In this document: positions 1 to 8,322 of the stretch, piece after piece
Layout: each line of letters begins with the position of its first letter
Position numbering within the stretch: position 1 is the first letter of the stretch
Origin: Brevundimonas sp.
Lineage (GTDB): Bacteria > Pseudomonadota > Alphaproteobacteria > Caulobacterales > Caulobacteraceae
DNA: 20,828 nt
NCBI GenBank assembly: GCA_020253595.1
Contig: JADCBH010000188.1
Location: 1 to 20,828, forward strand
Direction: 5' to 3'
Translations under genes and position numbers: made by a program
Notes under the pieces: generated by a model
Databases searched by the model: none
What the model was told of the DNA's origin: nothing
Seen by the model: the letters and a program-made list of their open reading frames with translations, nothing else

Positions 1-777
1 CAGTTCAGCTTCCCCGGCTGGAACGATGAAACCGTCTATGCCTACGTCATCAAGCCCGCCGGCTACGTCGAGGGGCGCCAGTACCCGGTCGCCTTCATCA
101 TCCACGGCGGGCCGCAGTCCAGCTTCGCGAACGCCTGGTCCTATCGCTGGAACGCCATGACCTATGCGGGTGCCGGCTATGCGGTGGTGATGATCGATTT
201 CCACGGCTCGACCGGATACGGCCAGGCCTTCACGGACTCGATTTCACAACACTGGGGCGACCGGCCGCTGGAAGATCTGCAGAAAGGCTGGGCTTTCGCG
301 CAGCAGCAGTATTCCTTTCTCGACGGTGACCGGGCGTGCGCGCTGGGCGCGTCCTATGGCGGCTTCATGGTCAACTGGATCGCAGGCCGGTGGAACGACG
401 AATTCCAGTGCCTGGTGAACCACGACGGCATCTTCGACACCTTCGCCATGGGCTATTCGACCGAGGAGCTTTGGTTCACCGAGTGGGAGAACGGGGGAAC
501 GCCGTATGACGTGCCCGAGGCCTATCAGCGCTTCAACCCGGCCAACCACGTGAACAACTGGTCCGATCCCATGCTTGTGATCCAGGGCGACCGGGATTTC
601 CGCGTGCCGACGACCCAGGCCCTGTCGACCTTCACCGCGCTCCAGCGGCGCGGCATCGAAAGCCGGATGGTCGTGTTCCCGGACGAGAACCACTGGGTGC
701 TGAAGCCGCAGAACAGCCTGCAATGGCACAATGAGGTGTTCGGCTGGCTGGACCGGCACATCGGCTCCCCGGACTGA
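1..777 (+). CDS. S9 family peptidase (prolyl oligopeptidase type), C-terminal part only
   Basis: The reading frame is open from the first base, so the N-terminal beta-propeller part lies outside the window and 258 C-terminal residues are visible. They form the alpha/beta-hydrolase peptidase domain of the S9 family (dipeptidyl aminopeptidase / acylaminoacyl peptidase group), which cleaves short peptides. The HGGPQ oxyanion-region motif appears early. The nucleophile elbow GASYGG has its Ser codon at 352-354. The acid is the Asp of GDRDFRVP (codon 595-597) and the His is in ENHW (codon 691-693), so the triad is complete. The frame ends with TGA at 775-777, four bases before the thioesterase start, suggesting co-transcription. 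Exact substrate and export status cannot be judged without the N-terminus. Confidence 0.93.
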   Translation, partial: QFSFPGWNDETVYAYVIKPAGYVEGRQYPVAFIIHGGPQSSFANAWSYRWNAMTYAGAGYAVVMIDFHGSTGYGQAFTDSISQHWGDRPLEDLQKGWAFAQQQYSFLDGDRACALGASYGGFMVNWIAGRWNDEFQCLVNHDGIFDTFAMGYSTEELWFTEWENGGTPYDVPEAYQRFNPANHVNNWSDPMLVIQGDRDFRVPTTQALSTFTALQRRGIESRMVVFPDENHWVLKPQNSLQWHNEVFGWLDRHIGSPD

Positions 778-781
778 CAGC

Positions 782-1171
782 GTGACCCATCCCTCCCCGG
801 AACAGCCTGACGGCCAGCTCGTCGGGCGGGTCATTGCCATGCCCGCCGACACCAACCCCGAAGGCGACATCTTCGGCGGCTGGCTGCTGGCGCAGATGGA
901 CCTCGCGGGGGCCACGCCCGCCTTCGACCTCGCCCACGGCCGCTGCGCGACGGTGGCGGTCGATGCCATGGTGTTCCACCAGCCGGTCTCGGTCGGCGAC
1001 GAAGTCAGCCTGTATGCGACCGTCGTGCGGGTCGGCAGGACATCCGTCCGCGTGAAGGTCGAGGCCTGGAAGCGGCCCCGCACAGGTCAGGACGTCACCC
1101 GAGTGACGGAAGGCGTCTTCACCTACGTCGCGATCGACGCGGACCGGAAGCCGCGGCCTTTGCCCGTCTAG
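782..1171 (+). CDS. YciA-like acyl-CoA thioesterase (hotdog fold)
   Basis: This 129-residue protein matches the length of the small hotdog acyl-CoA thioesterases that hydrolyse acyl-CoA to free acid and CoA in the cytoplasm. Family signatures visible are the N-terminal MPADTNPEGDIFGGW stretch, carrying the catalytic Asp/Asn-type region, and the strand segment VDAMVFHQPVSVGDEV. The start chosen is GTG at 782, because the homologous region begins soon after it. The same frame is open further upstream, but that would overlap the end of the peptidase gene. The gene follows the S9 peptidase by four bases, so translational coupling is likely. Its TAG stop shares four bases (CTAG) with the stop of the convergent pentapeptide-repeat gene. 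Chain-length preference cannot be predicted. Confidence 0.9.
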   Translation: MTHPSPEQPDGQLVGRVIAMPADTNPEGDIFGGWLLAQMDLAGATPAFDLAHGRCATVAVDAMVFHQPVSVGDEVSLYATVVRVGRTSVRVKVEAWKRPRTGQDVTRVTEGVFTYVAIDADRKPRPLPV

Positions 1172-2301
1172 CAGGGGAGCGCGAGCGCAAGCGGGGCGGG
1201 CGAGGGCTGGATGATCGGAGCATCGAAAGTCGCCCCGATGGTCGTAGCCCCACCAAAGTCCGTCGCCACCGCAGCACCGTCTTCCTTTCGGATGGAGCCG
1301 ATCCTGACCCCCGTGAAATTCGCGAAACTGAGCTGGCTGTTGCGGAAACTCACGCCCCGGAGATCACAGTAGGAGAAGTCGGCTCCCCGAAGGTCCGCGT
1401 CCCGGAAGTTGGCCCCCGTCAGCAGGCTTTTCGAGAAGTCGATCTCGATGGCCCGGACACCCATCGCCTTGATCCCGGCAAGTCGCCGGCCGGCGAAGGC
1501 AGCCCCGGCGGGTCGCAGGTCCATGCCAGACAGATCGGCCACCCTGCCCTGCCGACCGAAGTTGTCGACCCACTGCTCGGTCTCGTCGAGCATCCGCCTG
1601 GCCGAGTCCGCCTGCGCCACGGCCTCGGCATCCGGGTCGAGGATGCAGGTGGCGAGCGCGGCAGGATCGATCCTGAGGTGCTTCAGATCCACGCCGGTCA
1701 GGATGGTTTCGGCAAAGACGCACCCTCTGAGATCCGCATAGGCGAGATCTGCGCCGGACAGGTTCGCCCCGCTGAAATCCGCGCCTTTTAGCCGCGCCTT
1801 GCCCAACCGCGCGCGCTTGAGCGAGGCGAACCTGAGATCGACGCCCTGACGCAGGACGCCGTCGGGTCCGAAATCGGAGACGGATCGCGACGGATCCACC
1901 GTCCACATCCGGTAGAGACCCGACGCCTCAACCACGGCCACGTGGGCGTCGCGGAGGTCAACGCCGTCCATCCGCGCCCCGTACAGACGCGCGCCCTTCA
2001 GGCTCGATCCGCGAAGGTCTGCGTTGGTCAGGTTTGCCGCCCGGAGGTCGATCTCCCGCAGATCACAGCAATACAGATGAGCACCCGCGAGGTCGGTACC
2101 CGCCAGTTTGCCTCCAGCAAGGTTGGAACCCATGAGGTCGGCACCGGCCAGGTGACGCTTCTGAAGCACGGCTCCCTGCAGCATCGAAAAGCGCAGGATC
2201 AGGCGCAGGCCGCCCGGGCGGCCCGTGGCGAACCGCTCGTGTCGGTCGACCGCTGCCTCAAGTGCGCTGGCGGGAATCCGGGCGTGCATAGACGACGCCA
2301 T
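1168..2301 (-). CDS. Pentapeptide-repeat protein
   Basis: This protein of about 377 residues is rich in A(D/N)LXX repeats, which build a right-handed quadrilateral beta-helix. With the ATG at 2301-2299 as residue 1, repeats occur in three blocks at about residues 40-120, 153-206 and 255-334. They are separated by non-repeat linkers (for example a region with VDPSRSVSDF, and an acidic helix-like stretch with LDETEQWVDNF). There is no signal peptide or membrane segment, so it is probably cytosolic. Some family members mimic DNA and protect gyrase (Qnr, MfpA), but many have no known role and nothing here assigns one. Start choice is uncertain: ATG at 2301, ATG at 2289 and TTG at 2319 are all in frame, and none has a strong ribosome-binding site. 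It is divergent from def, 87 bases apart. Confidence 0.88.
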   Translation of the reverse strand: MASSMHARIPASALEAAVDRHERFATGRPGGLRLILRFSMLQGAVLQKRHLAGADLMGSNLAGGKLAGTDLAGAHLYCCDLREIDLRAANLTNADLRGSSLKGARLYGARMDGVDLRDAHVAVVEASGLYRMWTVDPSRSVSDFGPDGVLRQGVDLRFASLKRARLGKARLKGADFSGANLSGADLAYADLRGCVFAETILTGVDLKHLRIDPAALATCILDPDAEAVAQADSARRMLDETEQWVDNFGRQGRVADLSGMDLRPAGAAFAGRRLAGIKAMGVRAIEIDFSKSLLTGANFRDADLRGADFSYCDLRGVSFRNSQLSFANFTGVRIGSIRKEDGAAVATDFGGATTIGATFDAPIIQPSPAPLALALPC

Positions 2302-2388
2302 ACAACGAACGGGTTTCAAAACTGTTGTTCCCGCAGGAGCCCGAGGCCCAATCTTGACCTAAACGTAAGCGGAGCCTACCTGACGGCC

Positions 2389-2964
2389 ATGGCCATCCGT
2401 CGCATCCTGACCATCGACAACGCCGCCGACCTGGCGATCCTGAAGCAGGCGTCAAAGCCCTTGGAGGCGGTGGACGACAGCGTGCGTGCGCTGATGGATG
2501 ACATGCTGGACACCATGTATGACGCGCCGGGCATCGGCCTGGCCGCCGTTCAGATCGGCGACCTGCGTCGGGTGGTGGTTATGGATCTGGGCGACGGTCC
2601 CGTGCCGGAGGACGCGCCGGCCGTCCCCGAAGGCCAGGACCCGCCGCGGGTCCCCAACCCCCGTTACTTCATCAATCCCGAGGTGCTGTGGGCCTCGGAT
2701 GAGACCTTCTGCTACGAGGAAGGCTGCCTCTCCATTCCGGAATACTTCGACCAGGTCGAACGCCCGGCTCGCATCCGCGTCGCCTATCTGAACCGCGACG
2801 GCGAACGGATCGAAGAGGAAATCGAGGGCCTCTACGCCGTCTGCTACCAGCATGAACTCGATCACCTGAACGGCGTTCTGTTCATCGATCACCTGTCGCG
2901 GCTGCGGAAGGACCGGGCCATGGCCAAGGTCAAGAAGACCATGCGTTCGAGGGAGGCCGCCTGA
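2389..2964 (+). CDS. def: Peptide deformylase
   Basis: The enzyme removes the N-formyl group from nascent proteins, using a metal (Fe2+ or Zn2+) in the active site. All three signature motifs are present in the 191-residue product: GIGLAAVQ (residues 48-55), EGCLS (111-115, metal-ligand Cys113) and HELDH (155-159, two His ligands and the catalytic Glu). Compared with the E. coli enzyme it carries roughly 20 extra residues between motifs 1 and 2 (about 68-90, rich in Pro, Glu and Asp), probably a surface loop. The start ATG at 2389 gives the normal N-terminus (MAIRRILTID); the frame stays open far upstream, but that would run antisense through the pentapeptide gene. A purine-rich AAGCGGAG lies about 11 bases upstream. 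The stop overlaps the next start by one base. Here def is not followed by fmt, its frequent partner. Confidence 0.97.
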   Translation: MAIRRILTIDNAADLAILKQASKPLEAVDDSVRALMDDMLDTMYDAPGIGLAAVQIGDLRRVVVMDLGDGPVPEDAPAVPEGQDPPRVPNPRYFINPEVLWASDETFCYEEGCLSIPEYFDQVERPARIRVAYLNRDGERIEEEIEGLYAVCYQHELDHLNGVLFIDHLSRLRKDRAMAKVKKTMRSREAA

Positions 2965-3182
2965 TGCCCCGCAGGAAATCCTATGTCGTCGATCCGTCCG
3001 GCCGTCGCCGCCTGACCCGTTCCGAGAAGATCGGCATCGGCTCTGTCGTGACCCTGGTGGGCGTCGCCGCGCTCGGCGTCATCGCGGGCGTGTTGCTGGA
3101 CCGCTTTCTGGACTTCGACGACGCGCTGGATGCGGGCGGCGAGTGGGACGAGGGCGGCGGGGTCTCAACCCGCTGGCAGTAG
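2964..3182 (+). CDS. Small single-pass membrane protein, unknown function
   Basis: This 72-residue protein was not recognised as a known family. It has a strongly basic N-terminus (residues 3-22, many Arg and Lys), one hydrophobic segment at about 24-46 (start GIGSVVTLVG), and an acidic Asp/Glu/Gly-rich tail. By the positive-inside rule the N-terminus should be cytoplasmic and the acidic tail periplasmic. It starts at the ATG that overlaps the def stop as TGATG, with a GGGAGG ribosome-binding site at 2951-2956 inside the def coding end. It is therefore almost certainly co-translated with def. Tight coupling and clean TM topology make it a real gene despite its size. A link to co-translational processing is possible but is only inference from position. 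Confidence 0.8.
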   Translation: MPRRKSYVVDPSGRRRLTRSEKIGIGSVVTLVGVAALGVIAGVLLDRFLDFDDALDAGGEWDEGGGVSTRWQ

Positions 3183-3269
3183 GCCGGTCGCGAGCCGTGC
3201 AACGCAACGTCACTTGACGGAGGCCTTTGTCCGGCCGATCCCGGCTGAACGTCCTACCGGAACCCGCCC

Positions 3270-3941
3270 ATGCCGCACGATCGCCTGTCCGTCCTGACCG
3301 CGCTCCAGTCCCAGGGCATCTGCCCGGTCTTCTATCATGCCGATCCGGAAACCGCTCTGAACGTCATCCGAGCCTGCGCGCGCGGCGGAGCCCCTGTGAT
3401 CGAGTTCACCAACCGGGGCGACTTCGCGGTCGATCTGTTCGGCGAGATTGCGAGGGAATTGACGCGGACCGATCCGGACATCATTCTGGGCATCGGATCC
3501 GTGCTGGACGCGGGCACGGCCGCGATGTTCCTGAACCGCGCCGCCCGCTTCGTGGTCTCGCCCGCCCTCGTTCCCGAGGTCGCCCAGGTCTGCAACCGGC
3601 GTATGGTCGCCTACTTCCCCGGCTGTGGTTCGGTGACCGATATCTCGAACGCCCATGTCCAGGGTTGCGAGATCGTGAAGCTGTTTCCCGGTGCCTCGGT
3701 CGGCGGGCCGGACTTCGTCAAGGCGGTTCTGGGCCCCATGCCCTGGACCAAGATCATGCCGACGGGCGGGGTCGATCCGGACCCGGCCTCCATCGCCAAG
3801 TGGTTCGGCTCGGGCATCGTGGCAGCGGGCATGGGCTCCAGGCTGATCATGGACGCGGCGGTGCGAGACGGCGACTGGGCCGGCATCGAGGCCTCGGTGC
3901 GCGGCGCGGTCGAGGCGGTCAGGGCGTTCCGCGCCGCCTGA
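3270..3941 (+). CDS. eda: KDPG / KHG aldolase (2-dehydro-3-deoxy-phosphogluconate aldolase)
   Basis: This 223-residue class I aldolase splits 2-keto-3-deoxy-6-phosphogluconate to pyruvate and glyceraldehyde 3-phosphate, the last step of the Entner-Doudoroff pathway; many relatives also act on 4-hydroxy-2-oxoglutarate. Visible key residues are Glu45 and Arg49 in VIEFTNRG and the Schiff-base Lys137 in EIVKLFPG. Glu45 and Arg49 sit at the same numbers as in the E. coli enzyme. A phosphate-binding-like TGGVDP follows at about 170-175. The start ATG at 3270 is preceded by a weak CCGGA. No edd or other Entner-Doudoroff gene is adjacent, so the physiological substrate is inferred from the family only. 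It appears to be a single-gene unit between the def pair and the M16 peptidase. Confidence 0.92.
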   Translation: MPHDRLSVLTALQSQGICPVFYHADPETALNVIRACARGGAPVIEFTNRGDFAVDLFGEIARELTRTDPDIILGIGSVLDAGTAAMFLNRAARFVVSPALVPEVAQVCNRRMVAYFPGCGSVTDISNAHVQGCEIVKLFPGASVGGPDFVKAVLGPMPWTKIMPTGGVDPDPASIAKWFGSGIVAAGMGSRLIMDAAVRDGDWAGIEASVRGAVEAVRAFRAA

Positions 3942-4036
3942 ACGGCCGAAGCGACAACATTACCGCCCTTTAACGTGCGCGCGGCGCGAGCGCCCGATAC
4001 GGTCCCGGCGTCTGTTTGCTGGAGCCCGCTGGACCC

Positions 4037-6886
4037 ATGAAGTCGCGCCTGAAGTCGGCCGTCGCCGCGCTTGCCCTGATCACCGCGCTCGGGGCCCCGG
4101 CCCTGGCCGTTCCAGCTGCTGCAGTCACGCAGGAGGCTCCCGCCGCCATCGCCGTGCCGCCGCTGGGCTTCGTCAAGCGCACCCTGCCCAACGGTATGGA
4201 CGTCTATACCTCGCGCGACACCACGACCTCGAACGTGACCATCCAGGTCTGGTACCGCGTCGGCTCCAAGGACGATCCGGAGGGCCGTTCGGGCTTCGCC
4301 CACATGTTCGAACACCTGATGTTCAAGGCGACCAAGGACTTTCCTGACGAGACCTTCGACCGCCTGACCGAGGACGTGGGCGGTAACAACAACGCCTTCA
4401 CCTCCGACGATGTCACCGGCTACTTCCAGACGGTTCCTGCCAACCACCTGGAGCGGCTGATCTTCGCCGAGGCCAGCCGCCTGTCGTCGCTGGTGGTCAA
4501 TGAGGCGGTGTTCGAAAGCGAGCGCGACGTCGTCAAGGAGGAGTACCGCCAGGGGGTGCTCGCCCAGCCCTATGGCCGGCTGTTCAGCGTCTTCATGCCG
4601 GCGACCATCTATCAGGAGCATCCGTACCGTCGGACCACGATCGGTTCGATCGAGGATCTGGATGCGGCGACGCTGGAGGACGTCCTGCGCTTCCACGCCA
4701 CCTACTACCGGCCTGACAACGCCATCCTGATGGTGGCGGGCAACTTCGATCAGGCCCAGCTGGACGGCTGGATCGACCAGTATCTGGCGCCCATCCCCAA
4801 TCCCGACCGGCCACTGCCTGAGAACGATGTGCAGGAACCCGAGCCGACCGGCCCGCGCGAAGCCACCTTCTATGCGCCCAATGTGCCGCTGCCGGCCGTG
4901 GTTCTGGCCTGGCCGACCGTGCCCTATGCCCACCCGGATCGGATCGCCCTGACGGTGCTGGACGGCATCCTGTCGACCGGTGAGAGCTCACGGATGTACC
5001 GTTCACTGGTCTATGAGCAGCAGATCGCGGCCCAGGCCTCGTCCAGCCCGGACTTCTCCCAGCAGGCCGGAGCGTTGTTGGCCTATTCCATCATGGCCGG
5101 CGGCGAGACGCCGGAGACCGGCATCGCCGCCATCCGCGCCGAGATCGCCCGCTTCCGCGACGAGCCGGTCACCGACGCCGAGCTGGCAGAGGCCAAAAAC
5201 GAGCTGGTGGCCGATGCCCTGCGCGGTCGCGAGACCATCGAGGACCGAACCCAGACCCTGGGCTTCGTCCTGATCAACACCGACGACGCCTCGGTCGCCG
5301 ACCGCGAGATCGCCGCCATCCAGGCTGTGACGGCCGAGGATATCCAGCGCGTCGCTCGCCGCTATCTGACCGACGACCGCACGATCACCATCCGCTATCT
5401 GAACGCGGACGAGCAGAACCCGCCGACGCCCCAGAACACCGACGTCTCCGCTCCGGTGACCGTCGCCGACCTGGCTCCCGTCGGCCAGGTCTTCACCCTG
5501 CTGCCGGAAGCCGAGCGGACCCCCCTGCCCGAGCCGACCGAGCCGGTCTCACCGGTCACGCCGCCGGTCGCGGACTTCCGGCTCGACAACGGCCTGCGCG
5601 TGCTGGTGGTCGAGAAAGAAGGCCTGCCGCTCGTCTCTGCGCGCCTGAACTTCGACGCTGGCGCCGCTCACGAAGCGCCAGGCAAGGCGGGGCTGGCCAA
5701 CATGACCGCCGCCCTGCTGACGCAAGGCACGACGACCCGAACGGCCCCCCAGATCGCCACCGAGATCGAGCAGCTGGGCGCCTCCATCGGCGCGGGCGCG
5801 GGCCCGGACTTCGCCAATGTTTATGCCAATGCCCCGGCGGACGTGTTCCCCCGCGCGGTCGAACTGATGGCCGACCTTGTTCGCAACCCGACTTTCGCCG
5901 AAGAAGAGGTGGAGCGTCAGCGCGATCAGGCACTGGATGGCCTGCGTGTCGCCCTCTCGACACCCGGGCCCGTTGCCTCTCAGGCGGCCGCTCGCGTGAT
6001 CTATGGCGAGGCCCCCTATGGCGCGCCTGGCGGCGGCACACTGACCAGCCTGCCCGCCCTGACGCGCGATGATATCGCGATCTTCCATCGCCAGCGTTAT
6101 CGCCCGATCGACGCCACGCTGGTGTTCTCCGGCGCGATCGACGAGGCCGAGGCCCGGCGTCTGGCGGAAGCGGCGTTCGGTGACTGGACCAGCCCCTCGG
6201 CCGTCGGGGCCGCCGTGGATCCGTCGGGTCCGGCCTTGCCACCCCGCGTCGTCGTCATCGACCAGCCGGGCGCGGGTCAGGCCGCCGTGACGGTCGCCTT
6301 GAGAGGCGTGTCGCGCACCAATGCTGACTTCTTCCCCCTGACGCTGGGCAACACCTTGCTCGGCGGCAGCTTCACCTCGCGCCTGAACCAGGAGATCCGC
6401 ATCAAGCGCGGACTCAGCTACGGCACCCGGTCGTCTCTGGGCGTGCGCGCCGACGAAGGCCTGTTCACCGCGTCTGCCCAGACCCGCAACGACGCCACCG
6501 TCGAGGTCGCCGGGCTGATCATGGCCGAGATCGAGCGGCTGTCGGCCACCCAGCCGACCGAGCAGGAGATGACCACCCGCCGGGCCATCCTGACCGGCGC
6601 GTTCGGCAGCTCGCTGGAGACCGTCGACGGTCTGGGCACGCTGGTGGCCAACCTGGCCCTCTATGACCTGCCAATGAGCGATCTGGCGGCCTACGTCGGC
6701 AACTTCGAAGCCATCGACGCTGCCGAGGTCCAGGCGGCGTTCGCTGAACACCTGCCGGTGGACCGGGCCAGCCTGGTGATCGTGGGCGACGCGTCCCAGT
6801 TCATCGATGGACTGCGCGCGCAGTATCCGCAGGTGGAGATCATCCCGCTCACGAGCCTGAACCTCGACCGGGCGGCGCTGCAGTAG
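4037..6886 (+). CDS. Exported M16 family zinc metallopeptidase (two fused M16 modules)
   Basis: The 949-residue product starts with a Sec-type signal peptide (MKSRLKSAVAALALITALG, then a likely cut near ALA at about 22-24), so it acts in the periplasm. The N-terminal M16 module contains the inverted zinc motif HMFEH (His89, Glu92, His93) and the distal ligand Glu in VVKEEY (Glu169), at the usual spacing. A second M16 module begins near residue 510 (FRLDNGLRVLVVEKEG). The matching site there reads HEAPGKAGLAN, so it is catalytically dead, but it keeps the late RGLSYG motif that completes the active site in M16 enzymes. The family degrades peptides enclosed in a clamshell chamber. The ATG at 4037 is preferred over an in-frame TTG at 4016 because it begins the signal peptide and has TGGAG upstream. 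Confidence 0.93.
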   Translation: MKSRLKSAVAALALITALGAPALAVPAAAVTQEAPAAIAVPPLGFVKRTLPNGMDVYTSRDTTTSNVTIQVWYRVGSKDDPEGRSGFAHMFEHLMFKATKDFPDETFDRLTEDVGGNNNAFTSDDVTGYFQTVPANHLERLIFAEASRLSSLVVNEAVFESERDVVKEEYRQGVLAQPYGRLFSVFMPATIYQEHPYRRTTIGSIEDLDAATLEDVLRFHATYYRPDNAILMVAGNFDQAQLDGWIDQYLAPIPNPDRPLPENDVQEPEPTGPREATFYAPNVPLPAVVLAWPTVPYAHPDRIALTVLDGILSTGESSRMYRSLVYEQQIAAQASSSPDFSQQAGALLAYSIMAGGETPETGIAAIRAEIARFRDEPVTDAELAEAKNELVADALRGRETIEDRTQTLGFVLINTDDASVADREIAAIQAVTAEDIQRVARRYLTDDRTITIRYLNADEQNPPTPQNTDVSAPVTVADLAPVGQVFTLLPEAERTPLPEPTEPVSPVTPPVADFRLDNGLRVLVVEKEGLPLVSARLNFDAGAAHEAPGKAGLANMTAALLTQGTTTRTAPQIATEIEQLGASIGAGAGPDFANVYANAPADVFPRAVELMADLVRNPTFAEEEVERQRDQALDGLRVALSTPGPVASQAAARVIYGEAPYGAPGGGTLTSLPALTRDDIAIFHRQRYRPIDATLVFSGAIDEAEARRLAEAAFGDWTSPSAVGAAVDPSGPALPPRVVVIDQPGAGQAAVTVALRGVSRTNADFFPLTLGNTLLGGSFTSRLNQEIRIKRGLSYGTRSSLGVRADEGLFTASAQTRNDATVEVAGLIMAEIERLSATQPTEQEMTTRRAILTGAFGSSLETVDGLGTLVANLALYDLPMSDLAAYVGNFEAIDAAEVQAAFAEHLPVDRASLVIVGDASQFIDGLRAQYPQVEIIPLTSLNLDRAALQ

Positions 6887-6925
6887 CGGGGTCAGGCGGA
6901 ATCGGCTGGAGATGCATTTTTCGAC

Positions 6926-6955
6926 TTGCGAGCCTCTCCCGCCCTCCGCTATAGG
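6926..6955 (+). promoter_or_regulatory. Probable sigma-70 promoter of tRNA-Gly
   Basis: A TTGCGA element at 6926-6931 is followed after 18 bases by TATAGG at 6950-6955. The surrounding GCTATAG resembles the GCTANAWC form of the -10 element of the Caulobacter housekeeping sigma factor. A T-rich stretch lies just upstream (6916-6921). The predicted start near 6962 leaves a leader of about 13 bases before the tRNA. The bases right after the -10 are GC-rich (CCCCGC), as in stringently controlled stable-RNA promoters. Confidence 0.55.
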
Positions 6956-6974
6956 CCCCGCTCTCGACTGAGAC

Positions 6975-7049
6975 GCGGGCGTAGCTCAGGGGTAGAGCAT
7001 CACCTTGCCAAGGTGAGGGTCGGGCGTTCGAATCGCCTCGCCCGCTCCA
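6975..7049 (+). tRNA. tRNA-Gly (anticodon GCC), CCA encoded
   Basis: The sequence folds into a full cloverleaf. The acceptor stem GCGGGCG / CGCCCGC pairs perfectly over 7 bases, the D stem is GCTC / GAGC, and the anticodon stem is TCACC / GGTGA with loop TTGCCAA. The variable loop has five bases. The T stem GGGCG / CGCCT has one G-U pair around loop TTCGAAT. The anticodon is GCC, decoding GGC and GGU, the main Gly codons expected in a GC-rich genome. The discriminator base is T, as expected for glycine, and the 3' CCA is encoded. It is a single-tRNA unit with a terminator immediately downstream. Confidence 0.98.
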
Positions 7050-7062
7050 GTCGAAGAACGGA

Positions 7063-7092
7063 AAAAGGCCCGGTCGCGAGACCGGGCCTTTT
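7063..7092. terminator. Strong intrinsic terminator, bidirectional (tRNA-Gly / phytase)
   Basis: A perfect 13-bp stem (7063-7075 with 7080-7092) encloses a GCGA tetraloop of the stable GNRA type. It has an A-tract on the left and a T-tract on the right, so it can stop transcription on both strands. It lies 14 bases after the tRNA and 24 bases beyond the stop of the minus-strand phytase gene, which ends towards it. Confidence 0.92.
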
Positions 7093-7115
7093 CTGTTTGC
7101 GACAGGGTCGATGGA

Positions 7116-8213
7116 TCAGAGCCCCAGCGCTGCCTTCACCGCCCGCCAGTCGACGTACTTGAAGTTCTGGGTTCCGATGTCGTTGACGTCATCCTGGATG
7201 ACGATCAGCCCTTCGGGAAAGGGCCCCACCGGACCGCCCAGAGCGGCCAGGCCGTCGGTGCCGGTCACGGCGTCCACCACCCCCGCCTCGACCACGAAAC
7301 GGCCGACGTAGACAGGGGCCGCACCGTCGATGCGCCAGACCGGAAAGGCCGAGTCGCCCTGGCTGGAGCCGATCATGTAGCGGGCCGCGCCATCGGCAAT
7401 GATTGTTAGCCCTTCGGCGTCGGCCACCAGAACGTCGGGCTGGATGCCCTGGACCAGGGTGCGGGCATCGCCGGAGGCCGGATCCAGGCCGTAGCGCCAG
7501 ACGCCGACATTCTCCTCACCGAGATAAAGGGCGTTGGTCGCCTCGTCCGCGACGCAGCCTTCCGAGATCGTCCCGATGTCGAAGCGCCGGACTTCCTGGG
7601 CGGCGGGACCGCCATCCGGAGCCACCGTCAACACCCACTGACGCACCTCGCCCTCGTGGCCGACGAGAATGGCGTGCACTTCAGTGCCCCGGCGCGCGAA
7701 GCAGAAGCCGTAGGGTTCCACCACGTCGGTCGAGATCGCCCCCCAGGCCGCCACGCCATTGCCGGCCCCGGCGCCCGGGTCGAAGCTGTAGAGCGATACG
7801 CCGGTACGGCCCGGAGTCCGGTCGCTGGCCCCGAGGACCAGTTGGGGGCGTCCACCAATGCTGAGGCCGTCCACCGCATCGACATTGTTGAGCAGGCCCT
7901 CGGGCATGAACTGGAGGACCGACCCGTCGAGACCATAGACGTAGAGCCCGGCCTTCTTGTCGGTACCGACGACGAAGCCCGGGGTGGCTGTGGTGCCCAC
8001 GGTCACCGGAGCGTCGAACATCCAGATCGCCGGATCATCGGCCGCATCCTCGCCGCCGCCGGTGCCGACCGACGGGGTCTCCAGAGTCGCTTGAACCCGC
8101 ACGCCCGGGCCGACGAAACCTTCGCCCTCGCCCTGGTAGTCGACCTCGGTCGTGGCACAGGCAGCCAGGACAAGCGCCGACGCCGCACTGATCAAAAGTC
8201 CCCGGACCGTCAT
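7116..8213 (-). CDS. Beta-propeller phytase (3-phytase), lipoprotein
   Basis: This 365-residue protein belongs to the calcium-dependent beta-propeller phytases, which release phosphate from phytate. The N-terminus is a lipoprotein signal (MTVRGLLISA onwards) with lipobox LAAC and lipidated Cys19, so the enzyme is membrane-anchored outside the cytoplasm. Family hallmarks seen are DDPAIW (residues 59-64), GTDKKAGL (83-90), NNVD (109-112), SEGCVADE (218-224 region), YLGEENVGVWRYG (230-242) and ADAEGLTI (264-271). They carry the acidic calcium and phosphate ligands. The start ATG at 8213-8211 has a GAAGGGAG ribosome-binding site about 8 bases upstream; an in-frame extension to 8309 would bury the signal peptide and is rejected. 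It is divergent from a TonB-dependent receptor, an arrangement I recall as common for this phytase class. Confidence 0.93.
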   Translation of the reverse strand: MTVRGLLISAASALVLAACATTEVDYQGEGEGFVGPGVRVQATLETPSVGTGGGEDAADDPAIWMFDAPVTVGTTATPGFVVGTDKKAGLYVYGLDGSVLQFMPEGLLNNVDAVDGLSIGGRPQLVLGASDRTPGRTGVSLYSFDPGAGAGNGVAAWGAISTDVVEPYGFCFARRGTEVHAILVGHEGEVRQWVLTVAPDGGPAAQEVRRFDIGTISEGCVADEATNALYLGEENVGVWRYGLDPASGDARTLVQGIQPDVLVADAEGLTIIADGAARYMIGSSQGDSAFPVWRIDGAAPVYVGRFVVEAGVVDAVTGTDGLAALGGPVGPFPEGLIVIQDDVNDIGTQNFKYVDWRAVKAALGL

Positions 8214-8322
8214 TGGCGCACTCCCTTCAGACTGTAACGAGGCGCCCTGACCACGGCTTGCGCATCGGGTCAATCCCGTGCGTTCCGGCACGCACCGACG
8301 AAAAATCACGTCTACGGATCAA

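Noticed and set aside
3956..3975. TTAC-N6-TTAA upstream of the M16 peptidase resembling a CtrA site
   Set aside because: The CtrA full site needs TTAA-N7-TTAA; spacing and one half are wrong.
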